Shown here piece by piece: positions 1 to 6,770 of a stretch of DNA of 8,832 nucleotides (position 1 is its first letter; the number at the start of each line of letters is the position of its first letter). Location of the stretch: positions 1-8,832 of the forward strand of contig JAIBHM010000067.1 of assembly GCA_020028535.1 (NCBI GenBank). The letters run 5' to 3'. This DNA comes from Armatimonadota bacterium. Its GTDB lineage: Bacteria; Sysuimicrobiota; Sysuimicrobiia; Sysuimicrobiales; Kaftiobacteriaceae. The notes beneath the pieces are model-generated. The model was not told the DNA's origin. It made no database searches and saw nothing but the letters and a program-made list of their open reading frames with translations. A program made the translations under genes and the position numbers.

Positions 1-392
1 TTGGCCAGCAGGCTGAGGCGCCCCTCGCGATAGGCCTGCGCGTAGTCATCGGGTTCCCCGGCATTGCCGGTCAGCGAAAAGAAGTGCGGCAGGTACCGCA
101 ACGACACGAACGTGGGTTTACGCTTGAGCAGCCGCCCATAGTACAGCCGGCGGTCCGTGGCGAGCTCATCTTTCCATTGCCACGTCTGGGACCACATCCG
201 GTCAACGCTGCGCGTGGCGAGGACGTCGAATAGCCCCGGCAGGTCCCCAGGCCCCGGTGTAAATGCGTAGCAGAACCCGAGGGCATTCACGAACCGGAGC
301 GCCTCGCGTTTGCTGCGCACGCGATGGGGCGCAAGGAGGGCACGGCGGTAGCGGCTGACGTGCGTCCAGCTGAGGCCCGGCACCTCAGTCAA
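1..392 (-). CDS. Partial conserved protein, probably AlkZ/YcaQ-related (3' end off the window)
   Basis: Reading the minus strand from a TTG at 392 gives 130 uninterrupted residues that run off the left edge, so the C-terminal part is missing. The visible part starts MTEVPGLSWTHV. It contains RSKREALRFVNALGFCYAF (about 25-43), then WSQTWQWKDELATDRRLYYGRLLKRK and SLRYLPHFFSLTGNAGEPDDY. From memory, this order of a 'W.WKD', a 'YY.+LL++' and a 'LPYFYALS.N.G' element is shared with AlkZ-related (YcaQ-like, winged-helix) proteins. The AlkZ family unhooks DNA interstrand crosslinks, but many relatives are uncharacterised, so I would not assign glycosylase activity. The TTG overlaps the stop of the upstream rubredoxin-like ORF, which suggests coupled translation. 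A GTG at 383 is the alternative start. The long frame and protein-like composition make it very likely a real gene; the family call is moderate. Confidence 0.6.
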   Translation of the reverse strand, partial: MTEVPGLSWTHVSRYRRALLAPHRVRSKREALRFVNALGFCYAFTPGPGDLPGLFDVLATRSVDRMWSQTWQWKDELATDRRLYYGRLLKRKPTFVSLRYLPHFFSLTGNAGEPDDYAQAYREGRLSLLA

Positions 393-557
393 TCTTCTTC
401 GACGAGCACGAAGGCCTCCTTCGGCGAGCCGCAGACAGGGCAGGACTCAGGCAGCGGCCGGTCCTTTGGAATCACATGCCCGCAGTTGGTACACTGGTGG
501 CGGGTTGCCTTGGTCGTGGGGACCCCTTTGTACTTTTCCCCGGTCCGGGTCGAGCAT
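389..557 (-). CDS. Small rubredoxin-like zinc-ribbon protein; start unresolved, possible frameshift
   Basis: The frame ending at the TGA at 389-391 encodes a C-terminal domain with CTNCGHV, then a short spacer, then CPVCGSPKEAF, ending VLVEED. This CxxCG...CPxCG pattern with a following K-x-A-F is typical of rubredoxin-like metal ribbons, which bind one iron or zinc through four cysteines; the usual role is electron transfer or a structural zinc site. The domain is clear but the start is not. Going upstream in this frame there is no ATG, GTG or TTG until an ATG at 664, inside the opposite-strand peptidase gene, which would add about 40 residues of antisense-looking sequence. The ATG at 555-557 is in another frame, and losing one G from the GGGG run near 540-543 would join it to the domain as a protein of about 53 residues. 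The start given here is that ATG, so it is provisional. No Shine-Dalgarno is visible before it. The gene overlaps the downstream AlkZ-related gene by a few bases. Confidence 0.55.
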
Positions 558-601
558 AGATCACAAGGGGAAGCTTGGCTAAAGGAGAATCGCTTCGAAA
601 C

Positions 602-3223
602 ATGCAGAACCTGCGTAGCATGATCCTGGAGAACGGTCTCCAGGTCCTGGCCCTCGAGTCGCATACCGCTCCCGTGGCGACGTTCTGGGTGTGGTACCGC
701 GTCGGCAGCCGCAACGAGCTCCCAGGGTTCACCGGCATCTCCCATTGGGTGGAGCACATGTTGTTCAAGGGGACGCCGGCGCACCCCAAAGGCACGCTGA
801 CGCGCTACGTCGACCGGCTGGGTGGGCGCTGGAATGCCTTCACCTGGAAAGACTACACCGCTTACCACGAGGTCTTGCCGGCGGAGCATCTTCAGGTGGC
901 CATCCGCCTGGAGGCCGACCGGATGGCGAACACGATCTTCGATCCCTCCGAAGTCGAGAGCGAACGCACCGTGATCATCGCGGAGCGCGAGGGCAGTGAG
1001 AACTACCCGGCGTACCTCCTGCGCGAAGATGTCGACGCCGCCGCCCACAAGATCCATCCGTACAGGATCCCCGTGATCGGGTGGAAGGATGACCTGCGCG
1101 CCATCACCCGCGACGACCTGTTCCGGCACTACCGGACCTACTACCATCCCGGAAACGCCATCGCGGTGGCGGTGGGCGCCTTCGACGCCGGAGGAGTCCT
1201 CGAGATGATCCGCGAGGCGTTCGAGGGGGTGCCGCCGGGCTCCCCGCCGCCTCCCGTCCGCGCCCGTGAGCCGGAGCAGGAGGGAGAACGCCGCGTGACG
1301 CTGCAGCGACCCGGCGGGGCGACGAGCTACCTTCACCTTGCCTACCACATGCCGCAGGCATCACATCCGGACGTGGCGGCGCTCCTCGTGATCGATGGGA
1401 TACTCTCAGGGTTCAAAAGTGTCGTGCCGTTCGACCAGGGCGGCGGCGGGCGCAGCTCGCGATTGTACCGCGCCCTGGTGGAGACCTCGCTCGCCAGTGA
1501 CGTCTCGTCGTCTGTGATTCCGAGCCTTGATCCGACGCTGTTCCGGATCATGGCCACGGCGAGGGCGGGCGCGAACGTGGCCGCGATAGAGGAGCGGACG
1601 CTGCAGGAGCTCGAGCGCCTGGCGCGCGAGCCTGTGCCCGGAAACGAGCTGGCCAAGGTCAAGAAGCAGGCAAAAGCCCAGTTCGTCTTCGCCCAGGACG
1701 GAGTATTCCGGACGGCCATGGCCCTTGGCGCGTTTGCGATTGTCGATGGCGTCGACGCGTTTCTTGCGCTTCTCGAGCGCATCGACCAGGTGGACGCCGA
1801 CGAGGTGATGACTGCCGCGGGCGCCTACTTCACGGCGCTCCGGCGCACCACAGGATGGTATCTCCCAATGCCGGGAGGGATCACGGCCGCCTCCGTCCAG
1901 GCCGCCTATCACCCAGGCGTGTTCCACTATGAGGCCCGGGCCCGCGCGCAGGCGCCTGCCGTCCCCATAGCGCCCGAGACCGTCACGCGCACACAGTTGC
2001 ACAATGGGCTGACGCTCCTGACCCGCGAGCAGCGCGGGACCGGCATGGTGGCAGTTCACGGGTACCTCAAAGCCGGCGCGATGTTCGACGGCGAGCGCAG
2101 CGGCCTGTCGCGCTTCACCTCGGCGCTGCTCCAGCGCGGCACCCAGACCCGCACCTCTCAGGAGATCGCCGAAACACTTGAAGCGATGGGTGCCACCCTG
2201 GCGTTTGCCTCCTCGATGGAGACTGTGGCCGTGGGGCTGCGGATGCTGCGCGAGGACGCCCGGACCGCGCTCGACATCCTGGGCGACGTCCTGATCCGCC
2301 CCTCGTTCCCTAGAGAGGAAGTCGAAAAGGTCCGCGGCGAGCTGCTCACCGGCCTGCGCATCACGGCACAGGATACGCGGGTCATGGCGGAGCGTACCGC
2401 CCGCCGCCTGATGTATCCCCAGGGACATCCCTATGCGCGCATGGCCGAAGGCGACGAAGCGTCCGTCCAGGCGATCGGCAGGGATGACCTGGCCGCCTTC
2501 CACGAGCAGCACCTGCGTCCTGATGCCGCCATCCTGGCGGTCGTCGGCGATCTCTCGGCCGCCGAAATCCTGGAGATGATGAGCCAGATCTTCTCTGGTT
2601 GGCGACGCGGAGCGCCCTGGAGCCCCCCGCCGCTGCCGCCGGTCCTTCGACTCACAGCTCCACAGCGAGGCGAAGTGCGGCTGCCCGGCAAGACTCAGTC
2701 CGACATTGCATTGGGCGCTCCCGGGCTCACGCGCCGCGATCCGGCGTATTACGACGCGATGATCGCCAACCTTATCGTGGGACAGATCGGCATGATGGGG
2801 CGCCTCGGCGACAGCGTCCGCGAACGGCAGGGGATGGCGTACTACGCGTACAGCGACCTGCGCGCCGGGCTCCTGGCCGGCCCCTGGTGGGTCCGCGCGG
2901 GTGTGAATCCGCAGAATGAAGCGCGGGCGATCGAGAGCATCCTTGAGGAGCTGCGTGGATTTCAGCGAACGGGCCCGACCGGCGAGGAACTTTCCGACGC
3001 GCGCAACTTCCTGATCGGTTCCCTCGCCCTGCGGTTGGAAACGAACGCGGGGATTGCGCAGACACTCGCGGATATCGAGCTGTACGATCTCGGGCTCGAC
3101 TACCTTGTGCGCTTTCCGGAGATCGTCCGGGGCCGTACTCCTGAGGGGATCATCGAGGCCGCACGCCGGTTCCCCCTGGACGGGTACACGGTCGCCATCG
3201 CAGGCCCTCCTCCTGCCCCTTGA
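602..3223 (+). CDS. M16B zinc peptidase, two fused units, pitrilysin/MPP-like
   Basis: This encodes a metallopeptidase of 873 residues made of two tandem M16 units in one chain. The N-terminal unit keeps the inverted zinc site: GISHWVEHMLFKGT gives H48-x-x-E51-H52. E128 lies 76 residues after H52 and E121 69 residues after, the spacings of the zinc ligand and its companion glutamate in mitochondrial processing peptidase beta. The C-terminal unit starts near residue 460 (LHNGLTLLTREQ). It has lost the zinc motif: SGLSRFTSALLQRG stands in its place around 500-513. It keeps the VRERQGMAYYAYS segment (739-751) typical of the partner unit. Such enzymes enclose and cleave short unfolded peptides. 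No signal peptide is visible, so it is probably cytoplasmic. ATG 602 is chosen because the core begins about 10 residues later; AAAGGAG lies 14 nt upstream, a long spacer. TTG 575 (882 residues, with AAGGGGA close upstream) and ATG 620 are alternatives. The stop overlaps the next start (TGATG). Confidence 0.93.
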   Translation: MQNLRSMILENGLQVLALESHTAPVATFWVWYRVGSRNELPGFTGISHWVEHMLFKGTPAHPKGTLTRYVDRLGGRWNAFTWKDYTAYHEVLPAEHLQVAIRLEADRMANTIFDPSEVESERTVIIAEREGSENYPAYLLREDVDAAAHKIHPYRIPVIGWKDDLRAITRDDLFRHYRTYYHPGNAIAVAVGAFDAGGVLEMIREAFEGVPPGSPPPPVRAREPEQEGERRVTLQRPGGATSYLHLAYHMPQASHPDVAALLVIDGILSGFKSVVPFDQGGGGRSSRLYRALVETSLASDVSSSVIPSLDPTLFRIMATARAGANVAAIEERTLQELERLAREPVPGNELAKVKKQAKAQFVFAQDGVFRTAMALGAFAIVDGVDAFLALLERIDQVDADEVMTAAGAYFTALRRTTGWYLPMPGGITAASVQAAYHPGVFHYEARARAQAPAVPIAPETVTRTQLHNGLTLLTREQRGTGMVAVHGYLKAGAMFDGERSGLSRFTSALLQRGTQTRTSQEIAETLEAMGATLAFASSMETVAVGLRMLREDARTALDILGDVLIRPSFPREEVEKVRGELLTGLRITAQDTRVMAERTARRLMYPQGHPYARMAEGDEASVQAIGRDDLAAFHEQHLRPDAAILAVVGDLSAAEILEMMSQIFSGWRRGAPWSPPPLPPVLRLTAPQRGEVRLPGKTQSDIALGAPGLTRRDPAYYDAMIANLIVGQIGMMGRLGDSVRERQGMAYYAYSDLRAGLLAGPWWVRAGVNPQNEARAIESILEELRGFQRTGPTGEELSDARNFLIGSLALRLETNAGIAQTLADIELYDLGLDYLVRFPEIVRGRTPEGIIEAARRFPLDGYTVAIAGPPPAP

Positions 3224-3852
3224 TGATCGCCATCATCGGCGGCACGGGACGCCTCGGACTTGGTCTGGCCCGCCGCCTGTCGAGGACGCAGACCCCTGTG
3301 CTCATCGGCTCCCGCGACGAGAATCGGGCGCGCACGGCCGCGGCGGAAGCGGGATTGGGGGCGGGGCAGGGGCGCACGAATGTGGACGCGGCGCGCAGCG
3401 CAGACCTCGTGATCCTTGCCGTCCCGAATGAAGGGCACGAGCCCACGCTACGGGCGCTCGCGCCTCACCTGGGCGGCAAAGTGCTCCTGGACACGACCGT
3501 CCACTATGATCGCACGACGCGTTCTGTAGTGCTGCCCGGCGGCATCTCTGCCGCGGAGCGGGCGCAGCAGTTGGTTCCGCAGGCCCGCGTCGTGTCGGGG
3601 TTTCATACCGTCAGCGCAGCGATGCTGGCAGACCTCGAGCGCCCGGCGAGGGGTGACGTCCTGTTTTGTGGGGACGACGCCGGCGCGAAGGAACCGGTGG
3701 CGGCGATGGTGCGCTCGATCGACATGCGACCGGTGGATGCGGGGGCTCTGGCCACGTCACGTCTCCTGGAACAGCTGGCAGGCCTCCTCATCGACCTCAA
3801 TCGCCGGTATAAGAAGAAGGATCTCACCATCCAGATCGCGGGCCTGGAATAG
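3223..3852 (+). CDS. npdG: NADPH-dependent F420 reductase (F420H2:NADP oxidoreductase)
   Basis: This 209-residue protein transfers hydride between coenzyme F420 and NADP in the cytosol, either supplying F420H2 from NADPH or running in reverse. The N-terminus MIAIIGGTGRLGLGLARRLS is the Rossmann dinucleotide loop, and IGSRDENRAR (28-37) carries the S-R pair that holds the NADP 2'-phosphate. The rest follows the family order: LVILAVPNEGHE (62-72), KVLLDTTV (86-93), RVVSGFHTVSAAMLADLE (122-139), DVLFCGDDAGAKE (145-157), RPVDAGALATSRLLEQLAGLLIDLNRRYKKK (169-199). The length is normal. ATG 3223 is preferred; TTG 3220 would add one residue. There is no Shine-Dalgarno before it, and the one-base overlap with the peptidase stop suggests translational coupling. 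The F420 ligase gene follows 3 nt downstream, which supports the F420 assignment over a generic NADP oxidoreductase. Confidence 0.9.
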   Translation: MIAIIGGTGRLGLGLARRLSRTQTPVLIGSRDENRARTAAAEAGLGAGQGRTNVDAARSADLVILAVPNEGHEPTLRALAPHLGGKVLLDTTVHYDRTTRSVVLPGGISAAERAQQLVPQARVVSGFHTVSAAMLADLERPARGDVLFCGDDAGAKEPVAAMVRSIDMRPVDAGALATSRLLEQLAGLLIDLNRRYKKKDLTIQIAGLE

Positions 3853-3855
3853 GCG

Positions 3856-4611
3856 ATGCGCACGATGACCGCGTGGGTGCCCGTGGGGTTCCCCGATGTG
3901 CGCCCGGGGGCCGATCTCGGCGAGATGATCGTCGAGTTGTTCCGGTTCAACGACGTGGCACCCGAAGATGGCGACGTCCTGGTGCTGGCGCAGAAGGTTG
4001 TCAGCAAGGCGGAGGGAGCGGTCGTGGACCTGACCGAGGTGAGCCCGGGCAAGCAGGCGCTCGCGCTGGCAGCAGATTCACAGAAGGACGCACGTCTGTG
4101 CCAGGTGATCATCGACGAGTCGAAGATGATCATGAGGGTCCGGCCCGGGCTGGTGATCGCGGAACACCGGCTTGGCTTCATCTGCGCGAACGCCGGCGTG
4201 GACCGGAGCAACGTGGGCCTGGGCGACGATTGGGTCTCCGTCCTCCCGAAGGACCCCAACGCCTCTGCGGCACGGCTCGTGGAGGCAGTGTACACGGCCC
4301 TGGGTCTGAAGGTGGCCGTGATCGTCAACGATACGCATGGCCGGCCCTGGCGAGAAGGAGCGGTGGGTGTCGCCATCGGCACGGCCGGGCTGGAGCCGTT
4401 GCTCAGCCACATCGGCCGGGAGGACCTGTACGGGTACGTCCTGCATTCGTCCATCGAAGGGGTAGCGGACGAGCTCGCGGCGACGGCAAGCCTGCTGCAG
4501 GGGCAGGCAGCGGAGGGCACGCCGCTCGTCCTGATCCGCGGCGCGCGCTTCGAGCCCGCAGAGGGCAAGACGAAGCTGTTGCGGGAGCCCGACAAGGACA
4601 TGTTCAGGTGA
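3856..4611 (+). CDS. cofE: Coenzyme F420-0:L-glutamate ligase, stand-alone CofE
   Basis: CofE adds gamma-linked glutamates to F420-0 using GTP and a divalent metal, the last stage of F420 synthesis. The 251-residue product shows the family blocks in order: DGDVLVLAQKVVSKAEG (38-54), GLVIAEHRLGFICANAGVDRSNV (98-120), VIVNDTHGRPWREGAVGVAIGTAG (156-178) and a C-terminal VADELAATASLLQGQAAEGTPLVLIRG (203-229). The acidic residues in the NAGVDRSN and DTHGRPWR blocks are the ones expected at the metal/nucleotide site. The length matches archaeal-type CofE. There is no C-terminal nitroreductase-like FMN domain such as actinobacterial FbiB carries, so the reduction of dehydro-F420-0 must be encoded elsewhere. 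The start lies 3 nt after npdG; ATG 3865 is a possible alternative. No strong Shine-Dalgarno is visible, so coupling with npdG is likely. Confidence 0.93.
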   Translation: MRTMTAWVPVGFPDVRPGADLGEMIVELFRFNDVAPEDGDVLVLAQKVVSKAEGAVVDLTEVSPGKQALALAADSQKDARLCQVIIDESKMIMRVRPGLVIAEHRLGFICANAGVDRSNVGLGDDWVSVLPKDPNASAARLVEAVYTALGLKVAVIVNDTHGRPWREGAVGVAIGTAGLEPLLSHIGREDLYGYVLHSSIEGVADELAATASLLQGQAAEGTPLVLIRGARFEPAEGKTKLLREPDKDMFR

Positions 4612-4614
4612 GGA
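4606..4614 (+). promoter_or_regulatory. Ribosome binding site of the enolase-superfamily gene
   Basis: AGGTGAGGA lies 4 nt before the ATG at 4619 and spans the stop codon of cofE. It supports this start and shows the gene can be translated independently. Confidence 0.6.
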
Positions 4615-4618
4615 CCCG

Positions 4619-5743
4619 ATGAAGATCAAGACTGTGAAGTGCCGCATGCTGGCGGGAACGCTGGAGAAGCCGATCCAGTTTGGCATCGGAGCATTTCCGA
4701 CGTTTTCGGCGACACTCGTAGAGATTTCTACCGATGACGGCATCAGCGGAGTCGGGGAGTGCATCGTGCGGAAGGCGCCCCAGGTGACGAAGACGGTCGT
4801 GGAGCAGATGCTCGCGCCTGTGCTCGCGGGACGGGATCCGCATGACGTCGAGGGTTTATGGGATGAGATGTTCCAGCAGCTGCGGGGTTGGGGTCACTAC
4901 CGGGGGTTTGTCTTCGAGGCGATCAGCGGCGTCGACACGGCGCTCTGGGATATTCTGGGCAAGGCCGCAGGAGCTCCGGTCTACAAGATCCTCGGCGGCG
5001 CCGGCCGCAGCCGCGTGCCCTGCTATGCATCGTCCGTGTACTTTGACGAAATCCCGCATATGGTGGCGCAGGCGAGAGAGCAGATCGCGGGCGGCCACAG
5101 CGGGATCAAGGTGAAGATCGGCCGGGGCCCGGCGCTCGGCGGCCGCCGGACGGACGTCGCCTCGGTCAAGGCGATCCGGGAGGCGGTGGGGGCCGACGTC
5201 GACATCATGCTGGATGTCAACAGCGCCTACGACGCCGCGACCGCGATCAAAGTATGCCGCCAGCTCGAAGATGACGACATTACCTGGATCGAGGAGCCGG
5301 TGCCGCCCGACGACCTGGACGGCTATCAGCGCGTGCGCGAGGGGCAGAGCATCCCGGTGGCGGCGGGGGAGAGTGAATTTGGCGTCTTTGGGTTCCGTGA
5401 CCTGATCCGCCGGCGCGCCGTTGACATCTTGCAACCGGATGTCGCCCGTGTCGGTGGTTTCACGGGGGCGCGGCGCGTCGGCGCACTTGTCCATGCCTTT
5501 AACCTCCGCTATGCTCCACACACCGGGTTCTCCGCCGGCGTCTCCCACCTCGCCTCGCTGCACGTGGCCGCGAGCGTCCCGAACCTGATGACCTACGAAT
5601 ACTTCTTCGCCCCGAATCCGCTCCGCGATCTGTTTACCGAGCCGTTCCCCACGCCCGTGGAAGGATTCATCGACGTGCCGCAGCGGCCGGGGTTGGGCTT
5701 GGAACTAGATGAGCGGATCTTGCGAAAGTTTGAGATAACATAA
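4619..5743 (+). CDS. Mandelate racemase/muconate lactonizing enzyme family protein (enolase superfamily), substrate unknown
   Basis: This 374-residue enzyme should abstract the alpha-proton of a carboxylate bound to Mg2+, then racemise, dehydrate or cycloisomerise it. An N-terminal capping domain (about 1-125) contains the 20s loop (KPIQFGIGAFPTF) and GVDTALWDILGKAAGAPVYKILGG (104-127). The barrel carries a full mandelate racemase-type set: K164-x-K166 (GIKVKIG), metal ligands D199 (LDVNSAY), E225 (IEEPV) and E251 (AAGESE), the D274/H301 dyad (QPDVARVGG, APHTGF) and E327 (TYEY). The lysines have the same numbers as in Pseudomonas putida mandelate racemase, and D199, E225, E251, D274 and H301 are each shifted by exactly four. 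It should therefore be active and belong to the MR subgroup. The substrate cannot be read from the sequence; acid-sugar dehydratase or a related activity is possible. Its position after npdG and cofE does not itself show an F420-linked role. Confidence 0.92.
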   Translation: MKIKTVKCRMLAGTLEKPIQFGIGAFPTFSATLVEISTDDGISGVGECIVRKAPQVTKTVVEQMLAPVLAGRDPHDVEGLWDEMFQQLRGWGHYRGFVFEAISGVDTALWDILGKAAGAPVYKILGGAGRSRVPCYASSVYFDEIPHMVAQAREQIAGGHSGIKVKIGRGPALGGRRTDVASVKAIREAVGADVDIMLDVNSAYDAATAIKVCRQLEDDDITWIEEPVPPDDLDGYQRVREGQSIPVAAGESEFGVFGFRDLIRRRAVDILQPDVARVGGFTGARRVGALVHAFNLRYAPHTGFSAGVSHLASLHVAASVPNLMTYEYFFAPNPLRDLFTEPFPTPVEGFIDVPQRPGLGLELDERILRKFEIT

Positions 5744-5757
5744 GAAGCAAGACCGCA

Positions 5758-5773
5758 CGGCGCTGACGCGCCG
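5758..5773 (+). other. Short GC hairpin in the 39-nt gap before the GTPase gene
   Basis: CGGCGC-TGAC-GCGCCG forms a perfect 6-bp stem with a 4-nt loop, ending 9 nt before the ATG at 5783. No T-run follows, so it is not a standard intrinsic terminator. In this GC-rich DNA it may be chance. It occupies the place where a Shine-Dalgarno would be expected, and none is visible there. Confidence 0.25.
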
Positions 5774-5782
5774 CGCGCACAT

Positions 5783-6754
5783 ATGCCTGCCAACCTTACA
5801 CCGCAGTTCATGGCAGCCGACAAAAAGTTCAAGTCGGCCACCACCCCGGCGGACAAGCTTGCCGCGCTTGAAGAGATGCTGTCCACCATCCCCAAGCACA
5901 AGGGGACGGAGAAAATGCAGGCGGACATCAAGCGCCGCATCGCCAAACTGCGCAACGAGACGCAGCGGCGCCGCGGGGCCGCGCGCGGGAAGCCTTTCTA
6001 CCAAGTGGACAAAGAAGGCGCCGGGCAGATCGCGCTGGTCGGCGCTCCCAACACCGGCAAGTCGATGCTGCTCGCCGCCCTGACAAACGCCGAGCCCGAG
6101 GTCGCTGACTATCCCTTCGCCACGCGCGTCCCGCTGCCGGGGATGATGGCGTTCGAAAACGTGCAGATCCAGCTGGTAGACTTGCCGCCCATCACCGAGG
6201 AGTCCGCTGAAGGCTGGCTCTACGGCATCATCCGCAACGCCCATGCGGCGCTGCTCGTGGTGGACCTGGGAAGCGAGGACCTGATCGCCGAGACCGAACG
6301 CGTGCTGCAGCTGCTGGCGCAGGCCAACATCCACCTGGTGGCCGAGCCGCACGAGCCGCAGCAGAAGCGCGCCCTCCTGGTCGCGAACAAGCTGGACGTA
6401 AAGGGCGCCGCGGATCGTCTTGGGATGATGCGCGAGTTCATCGCGGACCGGCTGCCCGTGATCCCCGTCTCGGCGGAAGCGGAAACCGGTCTGGATTCGC
6501 TGCGCGAAGCCTCCTTCCGGCTGCTGGGAGTGATCCGCGTCTACAGTAAGCCCCCCGGCAGGAAGGCGGACAACTCCACGCCGTTCATTCTTTCGAGGGG
6601 CTCAACCGCCCTCGATGCGGCCGAAGCCATCCACAAGGACTTCGTTGAGAAACTCAAATTTGCGCGCTTGTGGCGCCGCGACGCCTACCAGGGTCAGATG
6701 GTCGGGCGCGACCACGTCCTCGAGGACGGGGACGTGATCGAGATCCACGCCTGA
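5783..6754 (+). CDS. DRG/Obg-like GTPase with C-terminal TGS domain
   Basis: This is a 323-residue GTP-binding protein of the TRAFAC Obg/DRG type, likely ribosome- or RNA-associated. An N-terminal helical region rich in basic residues (about 10-68, with KMQADIKRRIAKLRNETQRRR) precedes the G domain. Visible G motifs are the P-loop GAPNTGKS (87-94), T114 in the YPFAT switch I segment, DLPP (133-136) as G3, NKLD (202-205) as G4 and VSAEAETG (229-236) as G5. Residues about 250-323 are a TGS domain (RVYSKPPG..., ending VLEDGDVIEIHA), as in DRG, ThrRS and SpoT. G3 reads DLPP rather than the usual DxPG. The start MPANLTPQ matches the N-terminus I recall for homologues, which supports ATG 5783 over ATG 5810. 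No Shine-Dalgarno is visible. The cellular role of this branch is not established. Confidence 0.9.
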   Translation: MPANLTPQFMAADKKFKSATTPADKLAALEEMLSTIPKHKGTEKMQADIKRRIAKLRNETQRRRGAARGKPFYQVDKEGAGQIALVGAPNTGKSMLLAALTNAEPEVADYPFATRVPLPGMMAFENVQIQLVDLPPITEESAEGWLYGIIRNAHAALLVVDLGSEDLIAETERVLQLLAQANIHLVAEPHEPQQKRALLVANKLDVKGAADRLGMMREFIADRLPVIPVSAEAETGLDSLREASFRLLGVIRVYSKPPGRKADNSTPFILSRGSTALDAAEAIHKDFVEKLKFARLWRRDAYQGQMVGRDHVLEDGDVIEIHA

Positions 6755-6758
6755 ACGT

Positions 6759-6766
6759 GGGAGGGA
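6759..6766 (+). promoter_or_regulatory. Ribosome binding site of the MIP channel gene
   Basis: GGGAGGGA lies in the 16-nt gap after the GTPase stop; its GGAGG core is 6 nt before ATG 6771. It is strong and well spaced, and fixes the start. Confidence 0.7.
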
Positions 6767-6770
6767 ATCG

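Noticed and set aside
484..575. Possible promoter for the plus-strand run (TTGCCT near 505 with TGTACT 18 nt later)
   Set aside because: The match to -35/-10 boxes is weak, the DNA also codes for the rubredoxin-like protein on the other strand, and the sigma consensus of this lineage is unknown.
665..1348. Minus-strand open frame continuing upstream of the rubredoxin-like ORF across the peptidase gene
   Set aside because: It is antisense to strongly conserved M16 sequence, and its product is low-complexity and arginine/valine/glycine-rich with no recognisable domain. It is open because of high GC in the third codon positions.
1406..2512. Long minus-strand frame of about 368 residues inside the M16 peptidase gene
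   Set aside because: It lies wholly inside the conserved peptidase coding sequence, has an antisense-type composition and no motif I recognise.
3603..4601. Minus-strand frame of about 332 residues opposite npdG and cofE
   Set aside because: It is a serine/arginine-rich antisense shadow of two well-supported plus-strand genes.
5758..5773. Intrinsic terminator between the enolase-superfamily gene and the GTPase gene
   Set aside because: The stem is only 6 bp and no run of T follows, so it is listed only as a hairpin.
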